Positions 25,293-33,483 of a stretch of DNA of 42,641 nt are shown one piece after another. Every line of letters begins with the position of its first letter. The stretch's first letter is position 1. Source of the stretch: a bacterium (lineage in GTDB: Bacteria; Vulcanimicrobiota; Vulcanimicrobiia; Eremiobacterales; Eremiobacteraceae); the NCBI GenBank assembly GCA_902812405.1, contig CADDZI010000017.1, forward strand, positions 1 to 42,641. Reading direction: 5' to 3'. The notes beneath the pieces were generated by a model, which worked only from the letters and a program-made list of their open reading frames with translations, was not told where the DNA came from and ran no database searches. A program made the translations under genes and the position numbers.

Positions 25293-26153
25293 ATGGCAAC
25301 GGATATTCACGGTGTTCGGCATTTTCTGGCCTGCTCACCACGGACGGGAAATACCTGGGTCCGTCAGCTCTTAGCCGACAGCTTGTACTTGACATCCTAC
25401 CCTGTTCATCGCGCCACGGACGTGCCGTGGGACGATCTACCGCCTCATTGTATCGTCTCGCTGCACGAGCATGTCTCCGAGGACTTCTACCGGTGTCTCG
25501 CGAGTCGCGGCTTCAAAGTCTTGGTTACCGTGCGACACCCCTTGGACACCCTCATTTCGATTTTACACTATGCACAGCATGAACCCAAGACAGCGCTGTG
25601 GTTGGCCGGGGAGGGGGGGGACGAATCTAGGCTGTACGGGGTCGGCCCCATGGATCCCGCCTTCCTGACGTACGCTTGCGGTCCCAGGGGGGCGGCGCTC
25701 TTAGGCATTAGCGCGGAATGGTTGCCCTATGCCTCGGCGACCGTTCGCTACGAGGAGTTATGCCGCGATCCGATCCTGAAGCTACGCCAGCTGCTCGCGG
25801 CCCTCGGCCTTACGCCGGCACGCCCCCTTGATGCGGTCACGGCTGAGAATACGCTGACAGCGCTACGGAATAAGAATCCCCACGATGTCCACCATTTTTG
25901 GCGCGGCCAACCCGGGTTCTGGCGGCGTGTGCTCACCGCGGAGGTTGCGGAGGCAATTTGGAACCGGCACTATGTTCTCTTTCAGACGCTGGGATACAGC
26001 TGTGACCCGGACCCAGCGCTGACCGCCCAGCAAGCGCGGTACAACTGGTGGGCGGATGACGTGGGCTCCGGGAGCGGGGAGCGTGGCCGCTCCTTAGCAC
26101 GCTATGATCGGCGACCCAGCAGCCCATCATCGGCGCGGCGACTGCGATCGTGA
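25293..26153 (+). CDS. Sulfotransferase domain protein (PAPS-dependent type)
   Basis: The protein of about 286 residues carries the two PAPS-binding signatures of the Sulfotransfer_1 type: SPRTGNTWVRQLLA near residues 15-28 (5'-phosphosulfate loop) and VTVRHPLDTLIS (3'-phosphate binding). A later helix YEELCRDPILKLRQLLAALG is typical of sulfotransferases. The acceptor is unknown. The ATG at 25293 gives a natural N-terminus; upstream in-frame starts would add a proline/arginine-rich stretch that looks non-coding. The C-terminal 30 residues (GSGSGERGRSLARYDRRPSSPSSARR, split) look low-complexity. The 250-bp gap to pxpBC holds no gene that I can support, and a TTGACA at 25092 lacks a matching -10 box. 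Confidence 0.8.
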   Translation: MATDIHGVRHFLACSPRTGNTWVRQLLADSLYLTSYPVHRATDVPWDDLPPHCIVSLHEHVSEDFYRCLASRGFKVLVTVRHPLDTLISILHYAQHEPKTALWLAGEGGDESRLYGVGPMDPAFLTYACGPRGAALLGISAEWLPYASATVRYEELCRDPILKLRQLLAALGLTPARPLDAVTAENTLTALRNKNPHDVHHFWRGQPGFWRRVLTAEVAEAIWNRHYVLFQTLGYSCDPDPALTAQQARYNWWADDVGSGSGERGRSLARYDRRPSSPSSARRLRS

Positions 26154-26209
26154 AATCCCGTAATATCACCACACAGTAAAGCCGCGCCGCCGGCACGAAG
26201 AAATCGGGA

Positions 26210-28015
26210 ATGAATACTCATCGTTTTTCACCTCGGCCGAACCGGGCGGCCGAGATCCGCTGGCGCCATTGGGGCCCGGAAGCATTCGAGGAAGCCCGCA
26301 CTCAGGGCAAGCCGATTCTGCTGGCCATCTCAGCCGTATGGTGCCATTGGTGTCACGTTATGGATGAGACGACGTACTCGGACGAGCGGGTCATTGCCGC
26401 CATCAACGAACGGTACATCCCGGTGCGCGTCGACAACGACCGCCGCCCGGACGTTAACTTGCGTTACAACATGGGCGGCTGGCCGACCACCGTTTTTCTG
26501 ACGCCCGAGGGGGAGGTACTCTACGGCGGAACCTACATACCCCCGCACATCATGCTGGAAATTCTCAAGCAGGTGGCTGCGCTCTACGCCGATCCAGCCA
26601 ATCGTTTGAGCATCGCTCGCCGCGTCGCGGACCTCAAGCAGGTGCGGGCGGCGAGGTCGTACGGCGGGACAAGTGCAGGCCTCGACCCTCGTACCGCTCA
26701 CATCGTGCGCGACGCCTTGTGGGCTGCTTACGACTCCCGTCATGGAGGATTTGGGAACGAGCAAAAATTCCCGCACGTTCCAGCTCTGCATTTTCTCCTC
26801 GACGACTACAGCCGTACGCGGGACGACCGGACGAAGACCATGCTCCAACACTCGCTGCATGCCATGGCCGAGGGCGGCATGTACGACCACGTCGCGGGCG
26901 GCTTCTTCCGCTACTCGACGACGCCGGACTTCAGCGTACCGCACTACGAGAAGATGCTGGAGGATCTGGCCGGTTTGCTGCACGCGTGCGCCAGAGCCGG
27001 GGCGATGTTTTCGGATGAAGCGCTGTGCCGGGTGGCGATTGATACCAAGCGCTACATGGATGAGCACTTGTGGCAGCCGCAGCACGGCGCCTACGGCGGC
27101 TCACAGGACGCCGACGAAGAGTACTACGCACTGGATGCAGCGGGGCGGGGGGGACGGCCCGAACCCTACGTCGATCCCACAATCTACACCGCGTGGAACG
27201 CTCAGGCGGCACGTTCGCTCTTGCTGAGCGCCCCTCTGCTGGTTGGCGCGGGCAGCCTCGACACCGAGCATGGGTGGACCACTCGCGCGCTCGGCATCCT
27301 CGACACGCTGTGGACGCGCCTTGCAGCCGACGGCCTCTTCTGCAGGTACGACGATGGCGCGCCTCACGTGCGTGGCTTGCTCGCCGACCAAGCGTGGAGC
27401 ACGTGGGCGGCGCTTGCGGCTTTCTCGGTGACCGGAGACGGCGTCTGGCTGAAACGGGCCGGCGAGGTCGTGGATCACTGCGAAGCCCTGTACGACCCAA
27501 ACGCGCGGGCTTACGCCGACCGTATCCCCGATACCAGCGACGCCGGCAAGCTGGCCGAACCTGTCTTTTCTTTCGAAGAGAACTCGCTGATGGCGCAGGT
27601 CGTAACCGACTATGCCGCACTTTCGGGGCATGCACGGTACCTCGAGCGCGCACGCACTCTGCTGGAACGCTGGGCCGGGGAATATGTCTCGTTCGATATC
27701 TTTGCCGCACCCTACGGCAGCGCCGTCCTCAACCTGCTCGAGCCTCCCATCGATGCGATCGTACTCGGCAACCCGCGGGACGAGGCAGCCGGCACGTTGC
27801 GTCAAGCCGCCCTTCGCGTGCCTATGCCTGCGATACGCGTCAATTCGCTTGACCCCTTGCAGGATCCGGAGCGCGCAGCTCGCCTTGGCCACGACGGCGA
27901 GTCCGGCATGGCCCGGATCTACCTGTGCCGAGGAACAACGTGCTTTGCTCGCGCTGCGAGCGCGGATGAGTTGAAGGCGGCTGTGGAAGCTGCGGCGGCG
28001 CCACGCACCAGGTAG
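26210..28015 (+). CDS. Thioredoxin-fold DUF255 protein (YyaL/SSP411 family)
   Basis: This 601-residue protein has an N-terminal thioredoxin-like domain with the motif WCHWCH (C45, C48), then GGWPTTVFLTPEG. A large alpha/alpha-toroid part follows, like a six-hairpin glycosidase (KFPHVPALHFLLDDY, GGMYDHVAGGFFRYST, VPHYEKMLEDLAGLL, DADEEYYAL). This is the DUF255 family layout; the family is widespread and its reaction is not known. Canonical members are a little longer (about 670 residues). The start is the ATG at 26210 with a weak purine-rich site. It is downstream of the sulfotransferase gene by about 56 bp. A perfect palindrome lies just after the stop. Confidence 0.92.
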   Translation: MNTHRFSPRPNRAAEIRWRHWGPEAFEEARTQGKPILLAISAVWCHWCHVMDETTYSDERVIAAINERYIPVRVDNDRRPDVNLRYNMGGWPTTVFLTPEGEVLYGGTYIPPHIMLEILKQVAALYADPANRLSIARRVADLKQVRAARSYGGTSAGLDPRTAHIVRDALWAAYDSRHGGFGNEQKFPHVPALHFLLDDYSRTRDDRTKTMLQHSLHAMAEGGMYDHVAGGFFRYSTTPDFSVPHYEKMLEDLAGLLHACARAGAMFSDEALCRVAIDTKRYMDEHLWQPQHGAYGGSQDADEEYYALDAAGRGGRPEPYVDPTIYTAWNAQAARSLLLSAPLLVGAGSLDTEHGWTTRALGILDTLWTRLAADGLFCRYDDGAPHVRGLLADQAWSTWAALAAFSVTGDGVWLKRAGEVVDHCEALYDPNARAYADRIPDTSDAGKLAEPVFSFEENSLMAQVVTDYAALSGHARYLERARTLLERWAGEYVSFDIFAAPYGSAVLNLLEPPIDAIVLGNPRDEAAGTLRQAALRVPMPAIRVNSLDPLQDPERAARLGHDGESGMARIYLCRGTTCFARAASADELKAAVEAAAAPRTR

Positions 28016-28020
28016 GATAT

Positions 28021-28040
28021 CGGCTGCCCGCGGGCAGCCG
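28021..28040. terminator. Perfect 20-bp palindrome after the DUF255 gene
   Basis: CGGCTGCCCGCGGGCAGCCG is a perfect ten-plus-ten palindrome starting six bases after the stop codon. As RNA it would form a very stable hairpin with a minimal loop. There is no U tract, so it may act as a transcript-end hairpin or stabiliser rather than an intrinsic terminator. Confidence 0.45.
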
Positions 28041-28068
28041 GTGAACGCGTACCCAAGGCGTTACACTC

Positions 28069-28152
28069 TCTCGGTCGCGCAAGCGCGACCGCTACGGACC
28101 GCAACACGCAAAGCGCATCACGTTCCCTCGGTCGCGTAAGCGCGATCGCTAC
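28069..28152. repeat. Two inverted-orientation palindromic repeats upstream of the FAD oxidoreductase
   Basis: Two units of the dispersed element occur in the opposite orientation: CTCGGTCGCGCAAGCGCGAC around 28070-28095 (ending GCTAC) and CTCGGTCGCGTAAGCGCGAT at 28127-28152 (ending GCTAC), separated by about 32 bp. They lie in the 392-bp gap 28016-28407, which also contains the 20-bp palindrome and a nine-bp hairpin at 28358-28380, and no gene that I can support. Confidence 0.8.
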
Positions 28153-28357
28153 GCATTGTGCCGATGCACAAAAAATGTTGCGGTCGCTCACGGGCGACTG
28201 GCGGCGCCGCAAGCCGCGTTTTATTCGGCTGCCGCCTGTGTCCTGAGCGCGGGAAACGAATGCATCCTGGGTACGCTGTGCTCAAGGCAACTCACGGCGC
28301 CCACCAAGGGTATCACCGCCGCACGGCGGAATCTGTCTCCCACGTATTTTTCGATCC

Positions 28358-28380
28358 CGGCGGCCCACGAAGGGCCGCCG
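28358..28380 (+). other. Strong hairpin in the leader of the FAD oxidoreductase gene
   Basis: CGGCGGCCC (28358-28366) and GGGCCGCCG (28372-28380) form a perfect nine-bp GC stem with loop ACGAA, ending 27 bases before the ATG at 28408. It is preceded by an AT-rich stretch. It could be a leader structure or a protein-binding site; there is no U tract after it. Confidence 0.35.
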
Positions 28381-28407
28381 CTTGCTGCACAAACGTTTGC
28401 GGAGAGC

Positions 28408-30009
28408 ATGGCAAAGAGCGCTATCAAGAGCAGCACATACGATGCCATCATTGTCGGCGCCGGTCACAACGGTCTGGTGACGGCCTGTTACCTGGCAAAG
28501 GCGGGCTGGAAAGTGCTTGTGCTCGAACGGCGCTACATCGTCGGTGGCGCGTGCGTTAGCGAAGAGACCTTCCCAGGCTTCAAAGTCTCCACGGCAGCTT
28601 ACGTCAATAGCCTATTCCGTCCCGAAATCATTCGCGATCTGCGCCTGTATGACTACGGTTTTGAGCTGTTGGAGCGCAACCCATCCTCCTTCACACCGTT
28701 TTTGGATGGGCGTTACCTGATGCTGGGGCCGGATCACCAACGCAACCTCGCCGAAATCGGAAAATTCAGCCGCCGAGACGCAGAGGCCTATCCCGCCTAC
28801 CAGGCGATGCTCGAACGCGTCGCCTCGGTCATCGAGCCGACTCTCATCCAAACACCGCCCAACCTGGCGCGGCCGGGTGTCTCGGACCTCCTGAAGTTGG
28901 CGCCCCTGGGCCGCTCGCTGCAAAGACTGGGGCCGGCCGCGATGGGAGAGGCGATTGAGGTCTTAACCGGTGCTGCGCGCCCCATCCTCGATCGCTGGTT
29001 CGAATCCGAGGAACTCAAGGGCACACTAGCGACCGATGCGATCATCGGTGCGTTTGCGTCACCTTCCATGCCCGGCACAGCATACGTGCTCTTCCACCAC
29101 GTCATGGGCGAGACAAACGGTAAGCGCGGGGTGTGGGCCTACGTTCGCGGCGGCATGGGCGGCCTCACGCAGGCTTTGGCTGCTGCGGCGCGCGATCTCG
29201 GCGCCGATGTGCGCACGGATGCCGAAGTCGTCAGGATTAACGTCCGCAACGGCGCGGTGCGCGGCGTGACGCTGGCTAACGGCGACGAGTTCTTTGCCCC
29301 GCGGGTCGCAAGCAACGTGGACTGCAACGTGACCTTCACCCGCCTGCTCGACCCCGACGCCGTGCCGCCCGACTTCCTCGACGCCGTGCGGCGCATCGAT
29401 TACAGCAGCGCCTCCCTGAAAATCAACGTCGCCCTTTCCGCCTTGCCCAACTTCACCGCCTGTCCGGGCAGCGAAGCGAGCCCCCACCATCGCGGCACAA
29501 TCCATCTCGTGCCGGATCAAGATTACATCGAACGCGCGTACGACGACGCCAAGTACGGCCTTCCGTCGCAGGATCCGGTGGTTGAGATGTGTCTGCCCTC
29601 GGCCGTCGACCCCAGCGTTGCCCCCCCGGGCAAGCACCTCGCGTCATTGTTTGTTCAGTACGCACCCTACAAGCTTGCACAGGGCACCTGGGAACAACAC
29701 AAGGAGGCCTTCGCCGACCGCTGCTTCGCCATCATCGAGCAGTACGCACCGGGTTTTTGCGCTTCGGTCATTGATCGGCAAGTTCTCAGCCCGTCCGACT
29801 TGGAGAGGACCTTCAACCTGACGGGGGGCAACATTTTTCAAGGGGCGATGGCTTTGCACCAGCTGTTCATGTTTCGGCCCGTCCCGGGCTTTGCCGGTTA
29901 CCGCACCCCGGTCCGCGGTCTGTACCTGTGCGGGGCGGCTGCGCACCCCGGCGGCGGCGTCATGGGCGCCGCCGGATGGAATGCGGCCCGTGAGATGCTC
30001 CGCGGATAG
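28408..30009 (+). CDS. FAD-dependent oxidoreductase, PYROXD2/phytoene-desaturase-like
   Basis: The product of about 533 residues has an N-terminal FAD-binding Rossmann motif DAIIVGAGHNGLVTACYLA (GxGxxG near residues 17-22) and the ERR...VGGAC segment. The C-terminal FAD signature is GLYLCGAAAHPGGGVMGAAG followed by WNAA. It belongs to the phytoene-dehydrogenase-like flavoprotein group that includes PYROXD2. Substrates could be lipids or carotenoid-like compounds, but this is not visible from sequence. The ATG at 28408 has GGAG four to five bases upstream; longer readings upstream look non-coding. A clear paralogue is encoded at 41016-42566 on the opposite strand. hpnK overlaps its end. Confidence 0.88.
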   Translation: MAKSAIKSSTYDAIIVGAGHNGLVTACYLAKAGWKVLVLERRYIVGGACVSEETFPGFKVSTAAYVNSLFRPEIIRDLRLYDYGFELLERNPSSFTPFLDGRYLMLGPDHQRNLAEIGKFSRRDAEAYPAYQAMLERVASVIEPTLIQTPPNLARPGVSDLLKLAPLGRSLQRLGPAAMGEAIEVLTGAARPILDRWFESEELKGTLATDAIIGAFASPSMPGTAYVLFHHVMGETNGKRGVWAYVRGGMGGLTQALAAAARDLGADVRTDAEVVRINVRNGAVRGVTLANGDEFFAPRVASNVDCNVTFTRLLDPDAVPPDFLDAVRRIDYSSASLKINVALSALPNFTACPGSEASPHHRGTIHLVPDQDYIERAYDDAKYGLPSQDPVVEMCLPSAVDPSVAPPGKHLASLFVQYAPYKLAQGTWEQHKEAFADRCFAIIEQYAPGFCASVIDRQVLSPSDLERTFNLTGGNIFQGAMALHQLFMFRPVPGFAGYRTPVRGLYLCGAAAHPGGGVMGAAGWNAAREMLRG

Positions 30010-30862
30010 CGCCCGCCGCGTCATCTTCACCGCCGACGACTTCGGCGCGGCCCTCTCGGTCAACGAGGCGGTCGAACTGGCGCATCGCAGCGGCATTCTC
30101 TCCACGGCCAGCCTCATCGTCGGCGGCCCCGCCGCCTCGGATGCCGTCGCCCGGGCCAAGCGTATGCCCAACCTGCGGGTAGGTTTGCACGTCGTCGTCA
30201 CGGATGGGCGTCCGATCTTGGACCCTTCCGAGATCCCGGATTTGGTCGATCGCGAAGGGCGCCTCTCCGGCCGGCTTTTGCCCGCCGGTTTTTCGTATGC
30301 CGTGCGCCCGCGCGTGCAACGCCAGCTGCGCGCCGAGATCGAGGCGCAATTTGCCGCTTTTGCCGGCACGGGCCTGCGACTGGATCACGCCAACGGTCAC
30401 AATCACTTGCACGTGCATCCCGTTGTTTTGGGACTCATCCTGGAGACGGGTCGGCGGTATGGATTGCGCGCAGTACGCATTCCGTACGAGCCTTTTGGTC
30501 CGTCGTGGCGCGCCACCCGCACAGCCTGGGCTGCCCGGGTGGGCTATGGCATCGCCTTGCGCCCTATTGTCGCCGCCATGCACGCCCGCGTCCGGCGCGC
30601 CGGTCTGGCTTGCAATGATTACCTCTTTGGGATCGCGGATACCGGACGTATGACTGCCGATCTCGTCCTACGGCTGCTCGAGCATCTGCCGCCTGGCGTC
30701 AGCGAATTCCATTTCCATCCGGCCACCGGGCCCTGGCCGGCAATGCCCGCCGGAGCGCAACCCGAGGCCGAATTGAGCGCACTCACGGACGAGCACGTGG
30801 TTCAGACTTTGCAAGACCGAGGCATCCTGAGCACCACCTTCAACGAGTTGGCGGGCGTCTAA
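29981..30862 (+). CDS. hpnK: Hopanoid-associated deacetylase HpnK (YdjC-like)
   Basis: HpnK removes the acetyl group from N-acetylglucosaminyl-bacteriohopanetetrol, giving the glucosamine form. The protein of about 293 residues is a YdjC/ChbG-type carbohydrate deacetylase. It has the metal-binding TADDFG motif near residues 17-22 and the histidine motif LDHANGHNHLHVHP, then FHFHPATGPW near the C-terminus. The ATG at 29981 overlaps the end of the oxidoreductase gene by 29 bp; a GTG at 29990 is an alternative. It is followed within four bases by hpnI, and this pairing strongly supports the hopanoid assignment. Without hpnI one would only say YdjC-like deacetylase. Confidence 0.85.
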   Translation: MRPVRCSADSARRVIFTADDFGAALSVNEAVELAHRSGILSTASLIVGGPAASDAVARAKRMPNLRVGLHVVVTDGRPILDPSEIPDLVDREGRLSGRLLPAGFSYAVRPRVQRQLRAEIEAQFAAFAGTGLRLDHANGHNHLHVHPVVLGLILETGRRYGLRAVRIPYEPFGPSWRATRTAWAARVGYGIALRPIVAAMHARVRRAGLACNDYLFGIADTGRMTADLVLRLLEHLPPGVSEFHFHPATGPWPAMPAGAQPEAELSALTDEHVVQTLQDRGILSTTFNELAGV

Positions 30863-30866
30863 GCAC

Positions 30867-32063
30867 ATGACCCTCAAATCCTTGGGAGTCGCTGCCTTTG
30901 TTGCCGCTTGTGCGGGGCTCGGCTATTGGTTTGTCGCTCTGCGCGAACTCGGCCGGCTGCGCGCCAGGCGCGAGGCAGGGCTGCCGATTTGCGATGCGCT
31001 GCCCGGTTACGCCTTGCCGTCCGTCAGCATCTTAAAACCCCTGGCCGGCGTCGAGCCAAACCTGGCCGAGAATCTGGGCTCCTTTTGCCGGCAAGACTAT
31101 CCGGACTACGAAGTCATCTTCGGAGTCGCGGACGCCGACGATCCGGCCGCCGGCGTCGCCCGCAAGGCCATGCGCGAGCATCCCTCGTGCCGCACCCGCC
31201 TCATTATCGGGGAGTGGTCGGCGGCGGCCACCTGTCAAGCTGCCAACCGCAAGGTGGCCAATCTCTGTGCCATGCAACCTGAGGCGCGCGGCGATCTCAT
31301 CGTTGTCGCCGACAGCGATACGCGAGTCAGCCCACAGTATCTGCGCTGGGTGGCGGCTGGATTCTCGGCGGCGAAGGGTGGGACGAGGTTGCCCGTTGGG
31401 GCCGTCACCTGCATCTATCGTGGCGCACCCGCAACCGGGGGTTTGTGGGCAACCCTCGGCTCTCTCTTCATCAACGATCACTTCATGCCGTCGGTGCTGG
31501 TTGCCGCCCGGCTGGGCCCCTTGGACTTTTGCTTGGGAGCCACAATGGCCGTTCGCCGGCACACGCTGCACGAGATTGGCGGTTTTGCGGCTCTGGCCGA
31601 TCACTTGGCCGACGATCGCATGCTTGGCCGGCTGGTCTACGAGCGCGGCTACGGCATCGCATTGAGCCCATACGTCGTCGAACATGACGTTGCCGAAACC
31701 AGTTTTTCCGACCTTTGGCACCACGAAGTCCGTTGGCACCGGACAATCTTCAGCGCACGCCCGCTTGGGTACGCGTTCTCCTTCGTCACGTACGTCTTGC
31801 CGCTGGCCGGCATCGCGGCGGCATGTCTGCGCAACGCAGCCGGTTGGTCTCTCTTGGGCGCGGCCGTCGTGATGCGGCTCGCCCTTCACGAAAGAGCCCG
31901 CCGGGCGCTGGACGGCTCCCGCATGGATCCGCTGTGGGTTCTTCCGCTGCGCGACCTTCTCAGCGCAGGGGAATGGGCGGCCGGGTTTTTTGCCAATCGC
32001 GTGGGCTGGCGAGGCCGGCGGCTTTCCATAGACAAGTCTGGGAAAATCACCCGGGAGACATAA
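30867..32063 (+). CDS. hpnI: Hopanoid glycosyltransferase HpnI (GT21-like)
   Basis: HpnI transfers N-acetylglucosamine to bacteriohopanetetrol. The 398-residue membrane protein has an N-terminal helix, then the GT2/GT21 catalytic parts: SVSILKPLAG, FCRQDYPDYEVIFGVAD, the DxD motif at D149/D151 (VVADSD), LGATMAVRRHTL, the DD pair near residue 249-250 (ADDRMLGRLV), and a Q/RxxRW-like EVRWHRT around residue 287. Two hydrophobic segments lie near the C-terminus. This is the layout of ceramide-glucosyltransferase-like HpnI. The radical-SAM gene hpnJ, which completes the cyclitol ether, is not nearby, so the product may stop at BHT-glucosamine. Confidence 0.85.
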   Translation: MTLKSLGVAAFVAACAGLGYWFVALRELGRLRARREAGLPICDALPGYALPSVSILKPLAGVEPNLAENLGSFCRQDYPDYEVIFGVADADDPAAGVARKAMREHPSCRTRLIIGEWSAAATCQAANRKVANLCAMQPEARGDLIVVADSDTRVSPQYLRWVAAGFSAAKGGTRLPVGAVTCIYRGAPATGGLWATLGSLFINDHFMPSVLVAARLGPLDFCLGATMAVRRHTLHEIGGFAALADHLADDRMLGRLVYERGYGIALSPYVVEHDVAETSFSDLWHHEVRWHRTIFSARPLGYAFSFVTYVLPLAGIAAACLRNAAGWSLLGAAVVMRLALHERARRALDGSRMDPLWVLPLRDLLSAGEWAAGFFANRVGWRGRRLSIDKSGKITRET

Positions 32064-32200
32064 ACCGCTGGCGGGCGCACGGTGCGTAGCGAAATCTTTT
32101 GCCCAAGCGCTGCGTTCTAGAAATCGGGCGGCGGCGGGTGCCCGTGTGAAGACGAGGGTTCGGGCAGCCTGCATGCCGCCTGCGCCTTCCTGTCAGCCGG

Positions 32201-32548
32201 TCAAGCCGGCCCAGCTGCCCATACGATGGCCGCCAAGGCGCCCAGCATTGCAACGCTGGACACTCCCAGCCACAGGTCTCCAGCGGCCGCAACGGTTAAC
32301 AACCGGTCGGCGGTGACCGCGGCGGCCCCACCCAGCACGAGAGGCCGCCACGAGCGTACGCCCGCGACGGCCGAAAGAGCCGCCAGCATGAGAATCACGT
32401 TGACGGCGGCTTCCACGATGACGCCGGCATCCGTGCCTCGACCGAGGCCCGCCGCCACGGCATTCGCGAGCCCCAGTAGCGCCCACAAAATGGAAACTGC
32501 GCCTGCACCGTAGCGCGCCAGGCTCGCCAGAGGGACCCGCTTGGCCAT
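32201..32548 (-). CDS. Small four-helix membrane protein of unknown function
   Basis: This 115-residue protein has four hydrophobic segments (GAGAVSILWALLGLANAV, VIVEAAVNVILMLAALSAVAG in pieces, LVLGGAAAVTADRLL, VSSVAMLGALAAIVWAAG) and few charges. I do not recognise a family. It is on the minus strand, convergent with hpnI, 137 bp away. Its ATG at 32548 is followed upstream by the three-copy repeat at 32560-32702. A frame-shifted minus-strand reading starting at 32660 covers the same bases but looks non-coding. The hydrophobic periodicity supports a real gene. Confidence 0.6.
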   Translation of the reverse strand: MAKRVPLASLARYGAGAVSILWALLGLANAVAAGLGRGTDAGVIVEAAVNVILMLAALSAVAGVRSWRPLVLGGAAAVTADRLLTVAAAGDLWLGVSSVAMLGALAAIVWAAGPA

Positions 32549-32559
32549 CTAGGCCGGTC

Positions 32560-32702
32560 ATTTGTCCTTGCGCGCAGGGGTCCCTCGTGACGCAGCGACG
32601 TGCCCGTGCCGGTATCTGTCTTTTGTCCTTGCGCGCAGGGGGGCCTAGAGGGCAATGCACGCTGCCAGCGCGTCAGTTCCTTTTGTCCTTGCGCGCAAGG
32701 GG
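32560..32702. repeat. Three direct repeats with near-palindromic core (CRISPR-like spacing, no cas)
   Basis: The 23-bp unit CWTTTGTCCTTGCGCGCARGGGG (consensus, given here as two parts: CWTTTGTCC and TTGCGCGCARGGGG) occurs at 32560-32582, 32621-32643 and 32680-32702. The intervals are 38 and 36 bp and differ in sequence. The third copy contains the perfect palindrome CCTTGCGCGCAAGG. The spacing resembles a tiny CRISPR array, but there are no cas genes, only three copies, and the copies vary. It is better read as a short interspersed or hairpin repeat in the leader of the small membrane protein gene on the minus strand. Confidence 0.55.
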
Positions 32703-32820
32703 GCTGGCGTCTCGCGCGCACCAGGATATTTTCAGGCGGCCGTCAGAAGCCGCGGGCAGAGACCGCGACGCCCGGCTTCCCCGGAAAGGTGGGCACGTCT
32801 CGTAACGGAAAGGCAAAGCG

Positions 32821-33432
32821 GTGCTTCGGGAACTGCACTCCGAGCATGACATTCTCGCCGCACGCCAGCATATCCGCGCTCGCCTGCGCGAATTTGCCGA
32901 CGCGGCACACGACGCGCGTAGCCATAGCGAACGTGCGGACGATGCCTGGCGCCTCGTGCAAAATGTCTTGGCGGAGGAAATCGCCGAGCTCAATGCCGGC
33001 CTCGAGCCCGGAGCTCAGATTACGGAGCGCGACCGCCTGGCCTTACCCGACGGGGGTCAAGCCATCGAGGTCACCTACCGCGGCCACACTTTTGCCATCC
33101 TGCGCCCCAAGGATCGTCTCAGCATGGCGCTCGTCGATGAGTCGGTGGGGCGCCTGCCGGTGGAGAGCGTCGGCAGCAAACTCTTCATTGCCGGCGAACC
33201 AATCGGCCAAGCCATCTTGGTGGCCATTCGCCGTTTGGTCGAACGTGCCACCGCGGGCATCACGACGGCGCATGGCCGCTACATGGCCTTGGAGCTCTCC
33301 ACCACCTGTGCTACGACGGTCGAGGCGGCGCTCAACCTCGCCGATCAAAACGGTTTTCGGTTCGTCGAGTCGTATCGGACACACGACCCCGAGCGCCGGG
33401 TCTTCCTCTTTAAGCGCAAAGGTTCTCAGTAA
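32821..33432 (+). CDS. Unknown protein, 203 residues, next to the second sulfotransferase
   Basis: This soluble, mixed-charge protein starts with GTG at 32821, supported by AAAGG seven bases upstream. The N-terminal 65 residues look helical (HDILAARQHIRARLREFADAAHDARSHSERADDAWRLV in parts). The rest looks alpha/beta (VTYRGHTFAILRPKDRL, SVGSKLFIAGEPIGQAILVAIRRLVERA in parts) and ends FRFVESYRTHDPERRVFLFKRKG. I do not recognise a family. It is 51 bp upstream of the sulfotransferase gene in the same orientation and may belong to that unit. The good ribosome-binding site supports a real gene. Confidence 0.65.
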   Translation: MLRELHSEHDILAARQHIRARLREFADAAHDARSHSERADDAWRLVQNVLAEEIAELNAGLEPGAQITERDRLALPDGGQAIEVTYRGHTFAILRPKDRLSMALVDESVGRLPVESVGSKLFIAGEPIGQAILVAIRRLVERATAGITTAHGRYMALELSTTCATTVEAALNLADQNGFRFVESYRTHDPERRVFLFKRKGSQ

Positions 33433-33483
33433 ATCCTCATTCTCGCCGCAGGGCAGGGCCACCGACGTGGCGCAGCATCGCTC

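Noticed and set aside
28221-28451. Minus-strand open frame with a signal-peptide-like start (MMASYVLLLIALFAMLSANV)
   Set aside because: It overlaps the start of the FAD oxidoreductase and the leader hairpin, the rest is not protein-like, and no ribosome-binding site fits.
28991-29006. tRNA T-arm-like GGTTCGAATCC
   Set aside because: It lies inside the FAD oxidoreductase frame (RWFESE) and no acceptor or anticodon arm can be folded around it.
32560-32702. CRISPR array
   Set aside because: Only three variable copies, no cas genes, and a palindromic GC core typical of hairpin repeats.
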